A stretch of 64,000 bases of DNA from Acanthochlamys bracteata (taxonomy: Eukaryota; Streptophyta; Magnoliopsida; Pandanales; Velloziaceae): NCBI GenBank assembly GCA_019914995.1, contig CM034138.1, positions 4,588,001-4,652,000 on the forward strand, read 5' to 3'. Each line of letters starts with the position of its first letter. Positions within the stretch are counted from its first letter, which is position 1. The notes under the pieces were generated by a model that was not told the origin of the DNA, did not search any database, and worked only from the letters and a program-made list of their open reading frames with translations. A program made the translations under genes and the position numbers. Below, piece by piece: positions 24,704 through 36,670 of the stretch.

Positions 24704-27446
24704 ATTTCTAATTTCTTATTCTTTTGAGAGTTGAATCGCAAACTCGTCTCTTTATCCGACTAGTTAGAAATTTATTATAATGTTATTTTAGAGTGCAACA
24801 TTTATAAATAAATACATTATTTATTAAAAATTTGCGGAGTATTTTCAAAATAAGTAGTTAATATTTCTATAAACAACCGGCTAGTAGTTGATTAACAACT
24901 CCTTTTTAGTGTTCAACCGTTTTTTATACTGTTAATTAATTAATCTTTCTCTATTATCATAAGGTGATAAGTTGTTAATTTAATCAGCTAAGAGTTTGTT
25001 TTAAATTTTTTGTCCGTCACTTATTATCCTTTCTGCTTAGGGAATTGTAGGTTTCTACTTAATAATAAATTCATCAATGAAGGTAAGCAAAGGACCATCC
25101 TAGTAGAATTAAAAATTGCTGATCTTTTCCCTCCCTTTTTTTTAATAGTGTTTATTTGATTATTTTGTTGCCTTAGGTTATAATTAATTTTATTTCTACA
25201 ACCAATGTTCTCACTTGGATGCAATATAAGATTCAAATGATTAAAATATATCATCTCTTATAAAGGATCCTATTTAGACAAATTTGTTTTCTTTTTCTGT
25301 TTGTGTGAAAGTTTGAAAATTTTTCTCTTGAAAAAATTTGTTCTCTTAACGTTGGAGTTAAATTTGGTTAAAATCAGAGAACGTCAAGAAGAGAAGAGAA
25401 TATATATCGGTTTGCTTAGTTTTTATTAGCCTTCCCTTTAAGAGTAAATTTTTTGGAGATAACTAACTATACATTACGCTGAATCCTTTTTCTAGCAAAT
25501 TAAATCGAATAAGCATGATGCATGTAGAGGTGCAAAAACGTTTGATGGTTCACCGCATTGGGATTGAGAGCAGGCGAAATTGAAGAGATCACTGGATTAC
25601 CAAATGCCTAAACAAGATAAATACAGCGTTGATGATTATTTACATTGTAAATATGGTGAATCATATAGAGAACATGTGAAATTATTTACAATATTGATCC
25701 GACGGATCAATCCGTCGAGTTGAATCGCGACTCGTTAATTTGGACAAATTTTTGAGTCAACATCTAGTTCGATTTTGTCAACTATGGCTGACAGAACCGT
25801 TAATTTTCTGTTGCAAATGACTTCGTGGTTGCCGTCTGTTTTGCAACCACCGTAAAAGGCAAGTGAGAGTTTCAAAGCAAGTACCCAATGTAACTGAAAC
25901 GCTGCACAGCTATGATCAAATTGCAGACACAAATTAAATTCCCATCTTGGTTTCAAAGAGCTCTCAGTTAATACAATTTATTGGATCGAATTTTTCAGCA
26001 TTCAGCTTTTACCATTCCTACTGAAGAGCTGGAGAAAAACATCCTTTTGAGAATAACGTTTTGTATTGAAGACGAATTTCAAAATGTTGAAAGAGGTCTA
26101 AGGCTTTGATAAAGTTGTAAGAACTAAAATTTTCCGGAACAAAGCAACTTCAGAAAAGCTAAACTAATATGATCTAACTTCTGATGTTAACATAATTTTG
26201 CCGCTAGAAGCATATTTCAATTACATAAAATTAAAAAACCGAGCTTTACAAAACTAAAATTCTGTAAAACTAAAATTCAGGTAACTAAAATTTAAAATAA
26301 AATTTTAATAATAATAAATTTTGAAATAATAACTAAAATTCATAAAGTGCCAAATTTAAGATCTAGAAAGAAGAAATAATATTCCTAGTAATTAAAATAC
26401 GCCCTTAAAAGTAGAATACCAAACATTTGTTTTAGCCAAGAAAAAACTAGCTACATTTATGTTCACAAGTAAATGCTACAGTTGAAAAGAACTCTGTTTT
26501 TTTCATCATCTATAACAGCATGCTTTGCTCCTTTGATTTGAAATTCTCCCTTCCCTCAGAGTCGGGAACTTTTCATGAAAATTTCCTTAATTTAAAATGT
26601 TAGTTGCTCAAGCCAAACTTCTCAAGCTATGAGCCGTTAGAAGTTCGACTTAAGCAATACGAAAAGTTCAACCTGAAAAAGAATGACGTGTCAAATTCGC
26701 ATGTAATTTAAATTCTATCGGATTCGCGTGCAACTTCAATTCCTAGTGTTACTCAAAACAAATAATACCAGACAGTAAGCCAGATACCTGCAAAGGCATA
26801 GAATTCACCAGACAAAAAACAGTTCAAAACATAGACGAACATTTCACAAGTCTTTCGTATGTATGCATGTCTCCTATGGCTTCACAGTTTGCAAAAGCCC
26901 ATTGGTTACAGCTGTAGCTACTAGCCAAATTTTCATGCCCTTCAAAATAATGGTGTTTCAAAGCTATAGCATTCCGAGTTACTCTAAAACTTTGTGATTG
27001 TTATTTATGATCAACTTTAAGAATTATGAATGTGTGTGCTAAGTGAAAGCTCAAACGAATTTAATTGCCAGCTAAGGAAAATCTCTCCTCCAATTAACAA
27101 ATAACTTGAGCAAAAGAGAAGATGGAAACTTTCGCATACCGGTGTGCAACGGATCTCATTCTCTACTCTCCTGGGTTAGAAGATCAAGAGAAGAAAAATT
27201 AGTTTTAAGAATCTAAGCACGATACATTATGCATACATGATCAATACTAGAATTTCAGGGATAGTATTGAACTCAACAAGGAGAAAGGAATATGAGTAAC
27301 TGCAGAAAATACCAATACAAAGCGTAGAACCAAGCAGCAGAAACTCAACGAAAGCAATACTTCTTCCATTATCCCTCCTCCATCGCACTTCTCCGACTGA
27401 TCAATAATATACATATACTCTACATGTGGACAATCTCTAACAATGG
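24704..27446. other. Intergenic, downstream of the ZF-HD gene
   Basis: No gene or clear transposon end was found. The segment just left of 27447 would contain the 3' UTR of the minus-strand ZF-HD gene. The rest is AT-rich with scattered short ORFs of random composition. Confidence 0.4.
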
Positions 27447-28547
27447 TTAATCTTGCAGCTGGTGTTCGGAGGGATTTTGCTTCCTTAATGTGTGCTTGTT
27501 GTTATGCATCCACACCTTCAGCACCTGCCGACGAACTCCGGTTTCAGTACAAAATCTCTCCACAGCGGCCTCATCCTGCCGAAGAACCCGCCACCCGACC
27601 CGGTCCGCAAACTGAAGCATCTTCTGCTTCTGCTCAGTTGTGAACTTTGTCCTAAACCTCTTCTTCTTAGTTCCATCCGCAACACCTGGAACATTACTAT
27701 TCCTCTGCGACGAAGTTCCCAGCTCAATTCCATTCCCGCTGACATTGTTCAGCTCCTCGCTTGACGACTCCGTCGGCGTTCCTCCGATGCCATCGTGTAT
27801 GTTGTTGGTGTTAATGTTATTGTTGTTGCGATCGAAAGCTATCGGACTCGGTGGAAAACCCGATGGGAAAGCTGGTGGTACGTTCTGTGATAGTTGTTGC
27901 TTTTTCAGATGGCGTGATTGCGGGGAAATGATCACCGGCGAGTGAGACGATGACGGCGTCTGCTGAAGGGCACCGTTCTTGGTCAAGATGTAATCCTGCT
28001 GCTGCTGCTGTTGCTGTTGTTGACCGCCAGAGTTAGAAGATTTTCTGCGGTGGAAACTGCGGTGACAACTGCAGGCTGCACACTTGAGCGCTTCAGGAGT
28101 CCCTTCTTCCCCTCCAGTCATGAATTCCCCACACCCATCAACAACATGCCGTCCAGAACTCGCCGCGTGGTTTTTCATACATTCTTTATACTTCACGGTT
28201 TCCGCCGTCGCTGCCGGTGGCATTCTAGCTAGAGTTGTTGTGGGACTCGACAAATTCCGAGATGAATTGGTAAGTAAATGGTGATCTGAAACAATGGACT
28301 TAGCTGTTGCTGTTGTTGGCATTTCAAAAAACGGTGAATTACCATTTCTTGATGGTTGTTGTTGCGGAGGTGGAGTACCACGAGCAACGGCGACACCGGG
28401 AGCTCGAGGAGAGAAGATCAAAGAAGAAGAAGGTGATAGAGTTGGTTTAGGGAAGGCCGATAAACGAGTAGGAAGAGAAGGTGGACAGCTGTTGTTGTAC
28501 CCCGAAGACGATCCCTCTTCTTGCTGCTGCTGAATCCTGAACTCCAT
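27447..28547 (-). CDS. Zinc-finger homeodomain (ZF-HD) transcription factor
   Basis: An intronless 366-aa protein, as is usual for this plant-specific family. Residues about 117-169 form the ZF-HD dimerisation finger (VKYKECMKNHAA, GRHVVDGCGEF, LKCAACSCHRSFHRR) with its conserved Cys and His residues. Residues about 295-356 form the homeodomain (KKRFRTKFTTEQKQKM, WRVLRQDEAAVERFC, LKVWMHNNKHTLRK); the extra residue in the loop and the VWMHNNK recognition helix are typical. In between are a poly-Gln run (CAG-rich, about residues 176-184) and an Asn-rich stretch. The N-terminal 110 residues are Ser/Pro-rich and disordered. It should act in the nucleus as a dimer on ATTA-core sites. I take ATG 28547 (MEFRIQQQQ) as the start: the frame is open upstream to an ATG at 28808, but that part reads like untranslated sequence. 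Members are named ZHD1-14 in Arabidopsis; I cannot assign one. Confidence 0.95.
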   Translation of the reverse strand: MEFRIQQQQEEGSSSGYNNSCPPSLPTRLSAFPKPTLSPSSSLIFSPRAPGVAVARGTPPPQQQPSRNGNSPFFEMPTTATAKSIVSDHHLLTNSSRNLSSPTTTLARMPPAATAETVKYKECMKNHAASSGRHVVDGCGEFMTGGEEGTPEALKCAACSCHRSFHRRKSSNSGGQQQQQQQQQDYILTKNGALQQTPSSSHSPVIISPQSRHLKKQQLSQNVPPAFPSGFPPSPIAFDRNNNNINTNNIHDGIGGTPTESSSEELNNVSGNGIELGTSSQRNSNVPGVADGTKKKRFRTKFTTEQKQKMLQFADRVGWRVLRQDEAAVERFCTETGVRRQVLKVWMHNNKHTLRKQNPSEHQLQD

Positions 28548-29180
28548 TCTTTCCCAACAAATCTTAACTAAAAAATCACTTCCAATTTTTTTCTTTCTTT
28601 TTTCTACTGCTAATGAAGATGAAAATGGGTTGCAGCTACTAGATCCAAACCAAACTTCATAGAATGAAGCAAGAAAGCAAGACGGGTTGGAAGTAGACAA
28701 GAGAGCATAGCTGAAGAAGAAGAAAGCTGTCTTGTGTGGGGAGGTTTGAGGGGATGGAAGGAGGTAACCGATTAAGAAAGGGTTTTCGCCAATTTCCAAG
28801 ACGACCAAAGAAACAAATTTAGAAAACCGAGAGTAATAAGTTCATCATGTCACTGTTTCTCATCCTTTCTTCTTCGTGAACATATGATGATAATTAGTTA
28901 AAGAATCATCGTTAAAAGAAGAGATGATCATCAAACACTTTCTAGTGATTCTACACAGCCCTAATTACGAAACCTAATCCTTGTATATAACAACAGCAGC
29001 AGAAGAAGAATAAGAAGAGGAGGAGAGAAGAGAGAGAGAACAAACACCGGTCTGGAGCTGATGATGTAGTGGTGCCGCACATAGCACAGTGATGATCAAA
29101 GAGGAAGGGATTCGAAAGAGTCAAAGAAGGAAGAGGGAATTGAATTCAGTTGTTGTCGCTGGTGATGATAAACAGTAATG
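28548..29180 (-). promoter_or_regulatory. 5' leader and probable core promoter of the ZF-HD gene
   Basis: On the minus strand a TATATA-type box is visible at about 28982-28990 (TTATATACAAGG), which would put the transcript start near 28955 and give a leader of about 400 nt. GA/CT-rich runs at 29010-29045 resemble plant Y-patch or GAGA-type promoter elements. Inference from motifs only. Confidence 0.35.
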
Positions 29181-30600
29181 AAATGTTTTGATCAGACGAC
29201 AACCGACAGGAGAGTGCCTGAACTCTCCAATGCTGCAAACCGTGGGCCATCTCGTTTCTCTTTCCTCCTCATTTCCTCAATTAAACATTCGTATTCAATT
29301 AATCTCTCCCTCTTCATTTTAGTTTTTTCTATAATTTTTGTGTGTTTCGTTGTTATTGTTGATTAATAAAAGGTTCGAAGAGTAAGTTGCAGCGGAGATA
29401 CAATTCTTGAAAAGTTAATTAAAATAAAGCACTTGAAGAGTTTCCTTCGTATATTAAAAAATAAAATAAAATTCAAAAATTTAAATCAATAAACTATAAA
29501 ACCTTTTAGTATATTAATTATTTTATTTTATTTTTATTAATTATAATATTAATTAACTCAATCTTTGACTCTAATTATCTTTTTAAAAAATAATTATTTA
29601 TATTTTTTCTCATCTGAATAATTTATTAAAAATCTCATAGTCTAATTTTCTCAAAATTATTGCTTGCTTTATAAAAACTGACGTTGCTCTAATTTACTTA
29701 TCATATTATCAGTCACAACTATAATCTATGTCGATTATCTCGTCTACGCACCGTTCTTATGTAATTAAAAGCTAACAGTTAGAATTCAACTTGCTTCAAA
29801 TCTTTACTCATATCTAACAAAAATTCATATGCATTATATTGTTCTTAGTCTGCTTATTTATTATCAGTTAAAAGCTACTACACTTATCAAACTTTCAGCT
29901 AAATTTGTCACTGATATTAATATAGTAGAGATACACATAATAAGAATTAACTAAAATAAGACCTTTAAAAAATTTGGCTGATATACTAAAAAGACAAAAT
30001 TTAATCAAAATCTAAAACTAATACGTTATATAATTTTTTGAAATATTATCTTTTATTTTATTTTAATTTAATATAAAATTAATTTATTTATTCTTGGAAC
30101 TTGGTATGGGACTATTTGGCAAGATCATCCAAAAGCAACTAATTAATTTTTTATTTTATATTTTTAAATAAAGTTTTTATAATTTTTTATAGATTTTATT
30201 TAAAAATTTAAAAATTATAAAAAAGTTTTACATAATAAAATATTATTATTATTTATTTTATTATTTTTAAGATCAAATAATAATTTTTTTATTAAAATAG
30301 AATAAAAATATTATATATTTTAAAAAAATTATTGTATAAAAAATTGGTGCGTCCGGCTTAGCTTACTACGAAAACAGTTTTTTAATTTTACATTTTCAGT
30401 ATATATTTTAGAAATATTTAAAAAATTTATTTAAAAATTTAAAAATTATAAAAAAGTTCGATCGTAGTGAAATTTTATTATTTTTTAAAATAAAAAAATA
30501 GTGTTTATTTAAAAAAATAAAATATTTTTATTTAAAAAAACTACATTTTAAAAGTATTCGCAAATCGCCCCGTTTAAAACTGCCCGTACGCTGGGGCGTC
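29181..30600. other. AT-rich intergenic stretch with decayed MITE-like blocks
   Basis: Two AT-rich blocks, about 30115-30330 and 30350-30565, share the pattern AAATTTATTTAAAAATTTAAAAATTATAAAA with blocks at 18.9, 24.5, 33.1 and 61.9 kb. No gene is visible. Confidence 0.45.
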
Positions 30601-30739
30601 TGTATTGTGGTAGCTGTTGATAGGAAGGGGTCTATGTAGTAGGCTCATTATCCGTCTCTCGCTCTCGTCTCTCTGACCCTAACAAAAACCCACCTTGTTG
30701 ATTAGATTTGATCAAATATTTTATCTTTCACTTCCAACG

Positions 30740-30946
30740 ATGACAAAAGATCAAAGCAAAGAGAGGGACCCTCAAGGCACTGAGCCAGGGAATTGTGGTG
30801 TGTCAGACTCGACCACTACCTCTCTGGTTCACCACTTCTCAGCCACTCATAAGTCACAAGCCTCTCAACTTGCTGATGCTGATACTTATGTCTTAGCTCT
30901 TTTTACCTTGAACTGCAATGGACTAGTTGGCGTGGTACCCCCATAA
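30740..30946 (+). CDS. Small ORF of unknown function, possibly a first exon
   Basis: A 68-aa frame starts MTKDQSKERDPQGTEPGNCG and ends LFTLNCNGLVGVVPP. A leader-like CT-rich stretch (CTCTCGCTCTCGTCTCTCTG, 30656-30675) precedes it, and the ATG context AACGATGAC is acceptable. The composition is coding-like, but no domain is recognised and no further exon was found. It may be a fragment. Confidence 0.25.
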   Translation: MTKDQSKERDPQGTEPGNCGVSDSTTTSLVHHFSATHKSQASQLADADTYVLALFTLNCNGLVGVVPP

Positions 30947-33900
30947 TTTCTTTTCAAAAGAAATTTTCTTTTTGAATTTGAGTAAAATTGAATTGTTACG
31001 TGCTAAACTTAATTTGTCATGTTGTCCCAAACCACAGTCAATAGTTTCTTTAGGAAAACGTTCGGGAGTTATTTTGTAAAAGAGTTTTTAAAAAAAAATT
31101 TGGGAAAGAAAAAGAGCTTTTATTTATGTGATAGAAATAAATTTTTAGATAAAAAGTGTTAAAAAGTACTTTTCGCTAAAGAGTCTTTCAATTGAAATAA
31201 ATATTGAAATGATAAAATTGCTTTTTTGTATAGTTATAAAATTCGGACCGGCCGTTCGGATCGATTCAGAAATCGTCAATCTGAAACATAAATTGGTCCG
31301 AATTTATGATAAAATTATTTATGCAATCTATCAGTTTTGACTTGCTTCGACCTGTTCTGACCAAGCGAGTTCCGAAAAGAGTGAGAAGAGAGTAGGATGA
31401 AGTGTTGTAATTATATTAACTTAATATGGATAAACCTATTTTTTAATTTAATATGGGCAAACGTATCTTTTTGAGAAACATTATTTTGATGCATTTGTTA
31501 AGCAAATAAACGGCTTGTTTTGGCAAAAAAAACAACAATTGCCAAATATGTATTTTACTATTTGTACTTTTTTGCAGCCAAAAAAAAAAAAATCCAAACA
31601 TCTCCTGCAAACAAGGGTATGAGAACAGAACTGAGAACTGGATTTTCAAATGAAAAACATGTTAATTAAATATAAAGAGACTGAGAATGAAAAACATACC
31701 ATTGAAAACAGAGAGGTGATAAAAGCTTATCTAATTACGCAGAACAACATAAGATGTGGCCCTATGGCAACATACCGACGTTTCAAAGAAATAGATGTTT
31801 CGCAAGTAATTAGACAAACGAAGATGGAACATGAAAAAAATAAACTTGCAAGCAAAATAGGTGAGCTACAAACTCTTTCCTACTAAATCGATAGCTGAGG
31901 CATGCTCTCCTACCAAATAAGTATATGGTATTACGCACCTTAAGTGACTTTTTCGAGTGAGTACGACAAATAAGAGCTAAAATTGATAGAGCAAAGCATA
32001 TTCTTCGTGAAGATCGGAAGTGGTAATTAGTGTGGACGCTAGTGTCAGCAAAAGCACATCAACAGTCATCTTACAATAGAAGTAAGACAAACCAAACGAT
32101 GTTTCCACATAGATTGAGATTGCACAAGGACATTCTCAGTTATATCTTATGGTAGATCCGTGAAGTGATGTCTGAAATATTGTGCATTTCATTGACTAGA
32201 AATATCTTATGGTGGAGCCTTAACGGATGCCCTCGGTTGTAGTAATTTCTTTGCATGAATATTATCCATGTCAAGAAAATGAAATGTAGTTCAAATTAAT
32301 GGTTATTCACCTTGGCAATCCACATTGAACTCCTAACCTTCAACTGGTGTACTCACCGAGGGTACACGAGGTACCTGTTGAAGGACTAAGTTTCCGTTGT
32401 GCATTTAGTGACTACAACCATAATGAGAAGAATGGCCAAAATCAAGTTGTTATATTAAGACATGTTTTAATTACCACTGAATTTTATTTGTTTTTTCAGA
32501 TTTTGAATTTGTCACTTCATGTGTTTCTTACAACTTCAAATCGATATCTATATTTGCTCTCAAGTATAATTTCATTAAAATTTTACTTCGAACTTTACTT
32601 AGATATGTTTTAATTACTATTTCAAATTCCACTTCTGCCGAACTCTACTCTCATCAAATTTTAATTTCACGAAACTCACCATAACTCAATGTGATTGAAA
32701 TAAACCCTAAAATACACACCTCATTTATAATACTCTATAAATTACAAAATCAAGTATTTTAGCAGTAATCGCCAGTTTGCGTGACGTCAAAAGGTCAGTG
32801 AAATGCATAATAAAAATCATTTGAATAAGCATCTGGTCAAAACTTAGGTCATACAACCATTTCTTTCTCGTCCCTTGAATGGAACTTGCATTCCTTGCTA
32901 GATAAAAAGCACCTTACATACCACAATTTTCTAGAGTAGCTCCACGTCTTACCGGAGAGGTATTTATATGACTGTCGAAATGATTCACATTGAGATAAAC
33001 TGTTGCGGCATTTAAAAGTAACTTTTGAAGTAGAATTTTTTAAAACAAAATTTTTTTAAATTTTTTAAAATAAGTTTTATTTTTTTTATATAAAAAAATA
33101 AAAAAATAATTAATAAAAAAATACTACTACGTAAAATACTTTTATGCTTTCTAAAATTTTAAATAAATTCTAAAAATTTGTAAAAAATATAAACTAAAAA
33201 CTTAGAAAGTTTTGTTTCTAGAATGATATTTTCAACGCCCCGAGAAACCATCCGGACAATAAAGATTTTGGCCTTTTTAGGAGTTGCTTTCTACAAACAC
33301 GATCTTTCTTTTCAACCTCACAATTATTTTCTGCAGTCATTATGTTTTAAAATGTGAAGACATGAATAAATTATATACAATAAAATTATTATACAATATA
33401 ATCTTTTTTTAAAAATCCTTTTTTCTAAATCTGTAATCTTTTCCAACCAAAACATTTCTTAGAGACCGATATTTGCCTTGCATGAGGAATTTCTGAAATA
33501 AAGAAAATATATAAATAAGTGAAACATCTATATGCCCAGTTAAGTTTCAAAACGATGGACCACAGACGTAGATTGAGGGGGTCTTTACAAAATATTTTTA
33601 GCTCTAGCAGCAAATTCCTAGATAAGGCCTAAAAAAGCAACAGGAATCAAAATTCAAATGGATATAAAATGATAATGTTCCAGAGGTCCCAACAACAACG
33701 GGAGATAGTGGTCAACAAGCTTAATTGCAAATATTGCTCTTCTTAACACCTGAAGGACAAAAGTTATGACTCTAGTAATCGACAGCGTTTGGCATGCAAA
33801 TCAACAAACTTTTAGCATTGTGACGACAAAGATCACGTGCAGAAAAAATACATGCATATGGTTCAGTGTGATACCAGATTGGAAAACTTTTGGTCATTCT

Positions 33901-35703
33901 CGATTTGTCAGAATTCCAGGTGGATTTATGTTATATAGCCACATGCTACATGATAATACATATAGAGTTGTAACAGTCCACTTGGAAGCGCACCAATCAG
34001 CAACATGAATCAAGCAGAGTTTTTGTAAGGCTTCTAGGCCAATCCAAACTAAATCGAAGCACACTAATGCAGTCTAAAGCAGAACTAAAATTAAGGACTG
34101 CACAAAAACCTCTTTCATAGCAGAAGAGCATTTGAAAACTTGCAAGCACACCATATTTACTTGTAACAACTGTATTCTAGCAGGTCTACTAAAGATCTCA
34201 GTTGTTTTAACATGCACTGGAGCACATGACAACCAAGAACCATTAAAAGAGGCCAGCCCCATTCCAAAAGAAGGGACCATTCAGAGACTCTCTGCAGTAT
34301 GACAGAATGAGTCGAGAAAGGAATTAGTTTAGGCCATAGCAGATGAAAACACAATAGGAAAACTCATGGAATAGAAAAAATCACAACATAACGGAGCTTG
34401 TTCTCTTGCATACTGTTCTTAATTGGATAATGCATAAAGCTTCTAGCACATAAGCTGTATACATATTTTATGAACAGACAGGTCTACTCCAGTCCAAGTT
34501 GCCAAAGCTATGGCTGCATAGAAACATGTTCCTGGAAAATCAGAGTTAAGAAGGAAATCTCAAAATGACGTATTTGATCACAACAATCGAAGGGAAGTTG
34601 AGAGCCTCAACCTGTCGTGATATGTTTATGAATCCGATCCAAGAAAGTTTCCAAAGAAAAGTTCCCTGAGTGGTCTTTACTCAGACATCTGTCAATATCT
34701 TGATCATATATGTAATTAGCATTTGCACAAGTTAGTGACTACAGAAATCAGCCAACACGTTACGCTTCACCTTGTGCCTAATTTCACAAACACCTTGGGG
34801 AAAACTCCAACCCACCTTTCTACAAAATATTGTTGTTTACACTACCTAGGAAAATTTTAGGAAAATGCTACTTGTCAGGTTCAACAGTGATCTTGACTTA
34901 CTCGAGATTGAGATGGTTGCATGCGAGTTGGTGTGATTGTAAGGGTTCTAACAATCATATTCATCATACTAACTGTAACTTAAGGCACTTTTGGCCTAGA
35001 GAAATAGCATATTTTGAAGTTTAAGAATCCTTCATTATCAATAGTTATGAAAATTAAACTAAAATTCATCAAAAGATTGGTTAGGTTCTTGGTCTATCTA
35101 TAAAAGTATACAATGCTCTTTTGATAAATTAGCAAATTAAGCCTAGTAATAAGCCTCATCGTAAACATACTTGCTTGTATTAGGTTTTTTTGAGAAAGCG
35201 TTGTTTTAACAAGACCTTATCTTTCATATAAGATACTTCTGTTTAAGCATTTGAGTGTCTCGATGCACATATTCTCAAAGTATCTATATCGTGTTTGCAT
35301 CCTACTACAACATCATAATTCTCACAATGTGTATATTTGACTCATATCTTATTCTTAAAAGGCTTCTCTAAAAAAACGTTTTTTTCCCCCTATGAGATTG
35401 AATGTGGAGCTATTAAAATAAACCTTTTTTTACTTACTCTAAAAGCACATGATAATTGAAGGAATCATCTATACATAATTAATAAGCCAGAAAAGACTTG
35501 CAAGCTAATAAACATCCTAGAAGCACTTTAAATAATCCTATCAATATAGTTTACTTTCATATTTTAATAGATGTATGACATGTTGGCAATATCATGATCT
35601 ACAGAAATTCATAATCCCTTTATTTTCTTTTGCAATGATTGTTGTCTATCAAGCTAAAAGTATATCGAATAGCAGTAGGTAAATTTGTCACAAGACCTTT
35701 AAG
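30947..35703. other. Intergenic region, no supported gene
   Basis: Many short ORFs of random composition. 33005-33225 is another AT-rich MITE-like block with the central ACTACGTAAAATAC motif. 31240-31330 (GGACCGGCCGTTCGGATCGA) resembles the GATCCGA-rich ends of the hAT-like family but has no clear borders. Confidence 0.4.
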
Positions 35704-35951
35704 AAGGGGTGGCAACATATAACCTAACCCGTGAATTCAACCCCAAAATCAACTCATTTTAATCGGATCAAGATTTTATCTTAGTCAGATTTGGAACAAT
35801 TCTGGATTAATTCGAATTCAACCCGATAAATTAAATAAGTTTAGATCATGCTCGGATTGACTCAAAATTGACCAATTTAACCAGTATAGTTACTTATGTA
35901 GCATATCTATAATAATTAAAAAATATTTAGATCAATAATATTGAATTCTAA

Positions 35952-35955
<4 letters not shown>

Positions 35956-35990
<35 letters not shown>

Positions 35991-36347
35991 ATGGGGAGGG
36001 ATAAGAGCACTCCCTCCTTAAGGGTACTCCCGAGCACTCCCTCTCCGATTTATGGCCAGGGTGACTTCCGAATCCAATCTCCACTGTTGGATATGAAGAA
36101 CTATGAGTTAAAAATCTACCCATAAAATTTCAGCTCAATCGGACCACGAATTCATCTCCATCCGATCATTTGATCAAGATGACAAAATATAAGAAAATTT
36201 AAAAATATATATGTTGTATCATTTCTGTCATCTTGATCAAGAGATCAGATGGAGGTAAACTCATAGTTATTCATATCCAACGGTGGAGATTGGATTTGGA
36301 AGTCATCCCGGTCATAAACCGAAAAGGAAGTGCCCTTAACCCTCCCC

Positions 36348-36382
<35 letters not shown>
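35956..36382. repeat. (TA)n microsatellite split by an insertion
   Basis: A pure TA run at about 35956-35987 and another at about 36352-36382 flank the palindromic element. This is consistent with one tract having been opened by insertion or duplicated as its target. Confidence 0.85.
35992..36348. mobile_element. Palindromic TA-microsatellite-targeting MITE
   Basis: About 357 bp that fold on themselves: the left arm (GGGGAGGGATAAGAGCACTC, then CCAATCTCCACTGTTGGATA and TCAGCTCAATCGGACCACGA) recurs inverted on the right (CAGATGGAGGTAAA, TATCCAACGGTGGAGATTGG, CCTCCCCA). The loop is AATATATATGTTGTATC. It lies between (TA)n tracts, as do its relatives at 43.3-52.5 kb. No coding capacity. Long arms with a TA-tract target fit MULE-derived elements such as MuTAnT; Micron elements of rice share the target. 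Confidence 0.85.
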
Positions 36383-36384
<2 letters not shown>

Positions 36385-36670
36385 TTAACTTATATTTGAC
36401 TAATTTCTAGCTTAATTTATAATTTTTGTCAAAATTAATATTTATTGTCTTGGATGTACGACACGTAATAAGTTTCAACTATTATTATAAGAAATTAAAA
36501 TTTACAATTCTAATTTTAATTATTAAATAGGTCGGTTCATATTTGATCCGATTATTAAATAGTTGAGTTATGATTGACCATTCTGATATATATAAATATG
36601 AGGCAGGTTAAGAATGTGCGATATTGACCCAACTATTATATAGGTTGACTTGAATCCGACAAATCCTTGA

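Larger units (their letters stand above)
35704..36670. mobile_element. hAT-like non-autonomous element carrying a nested insertion
   Basis: It begins AAGGGGTGGCAACAT and continues with CCTAACCCGTGAATTC and ATCGGATCAAG. After the nested insertion it resumes with GTCAAAATTAATATTTATTG, AATAGGTCGGTTCATATTTG and a decayed right end near 36670. This is the order of parts seen at 42484-43039. A (TA)n tract in its AT-rich middle received the palindrome at 35992-36348. Non-coding; the right terminus is approximate. Confidence 0.6.

Noticed and set aside
27492-28533. Several plus-strand frames over the ZF-HD gene
   Set aside because: Shadow frames of a clearly coding minus-strand gene with both family domains.
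31650-31886. Lys/Glu-rich 78-aa frame
   Set aside because: No domain, no neighbouring exon, and AT-rich composition make a chance frame likely.
33600-35030. Possible exons of a minus-strand gene downstream of the glycosylase
   Set aside because: Short frames only; no splice-linked coding run or recognisable protein could be built.
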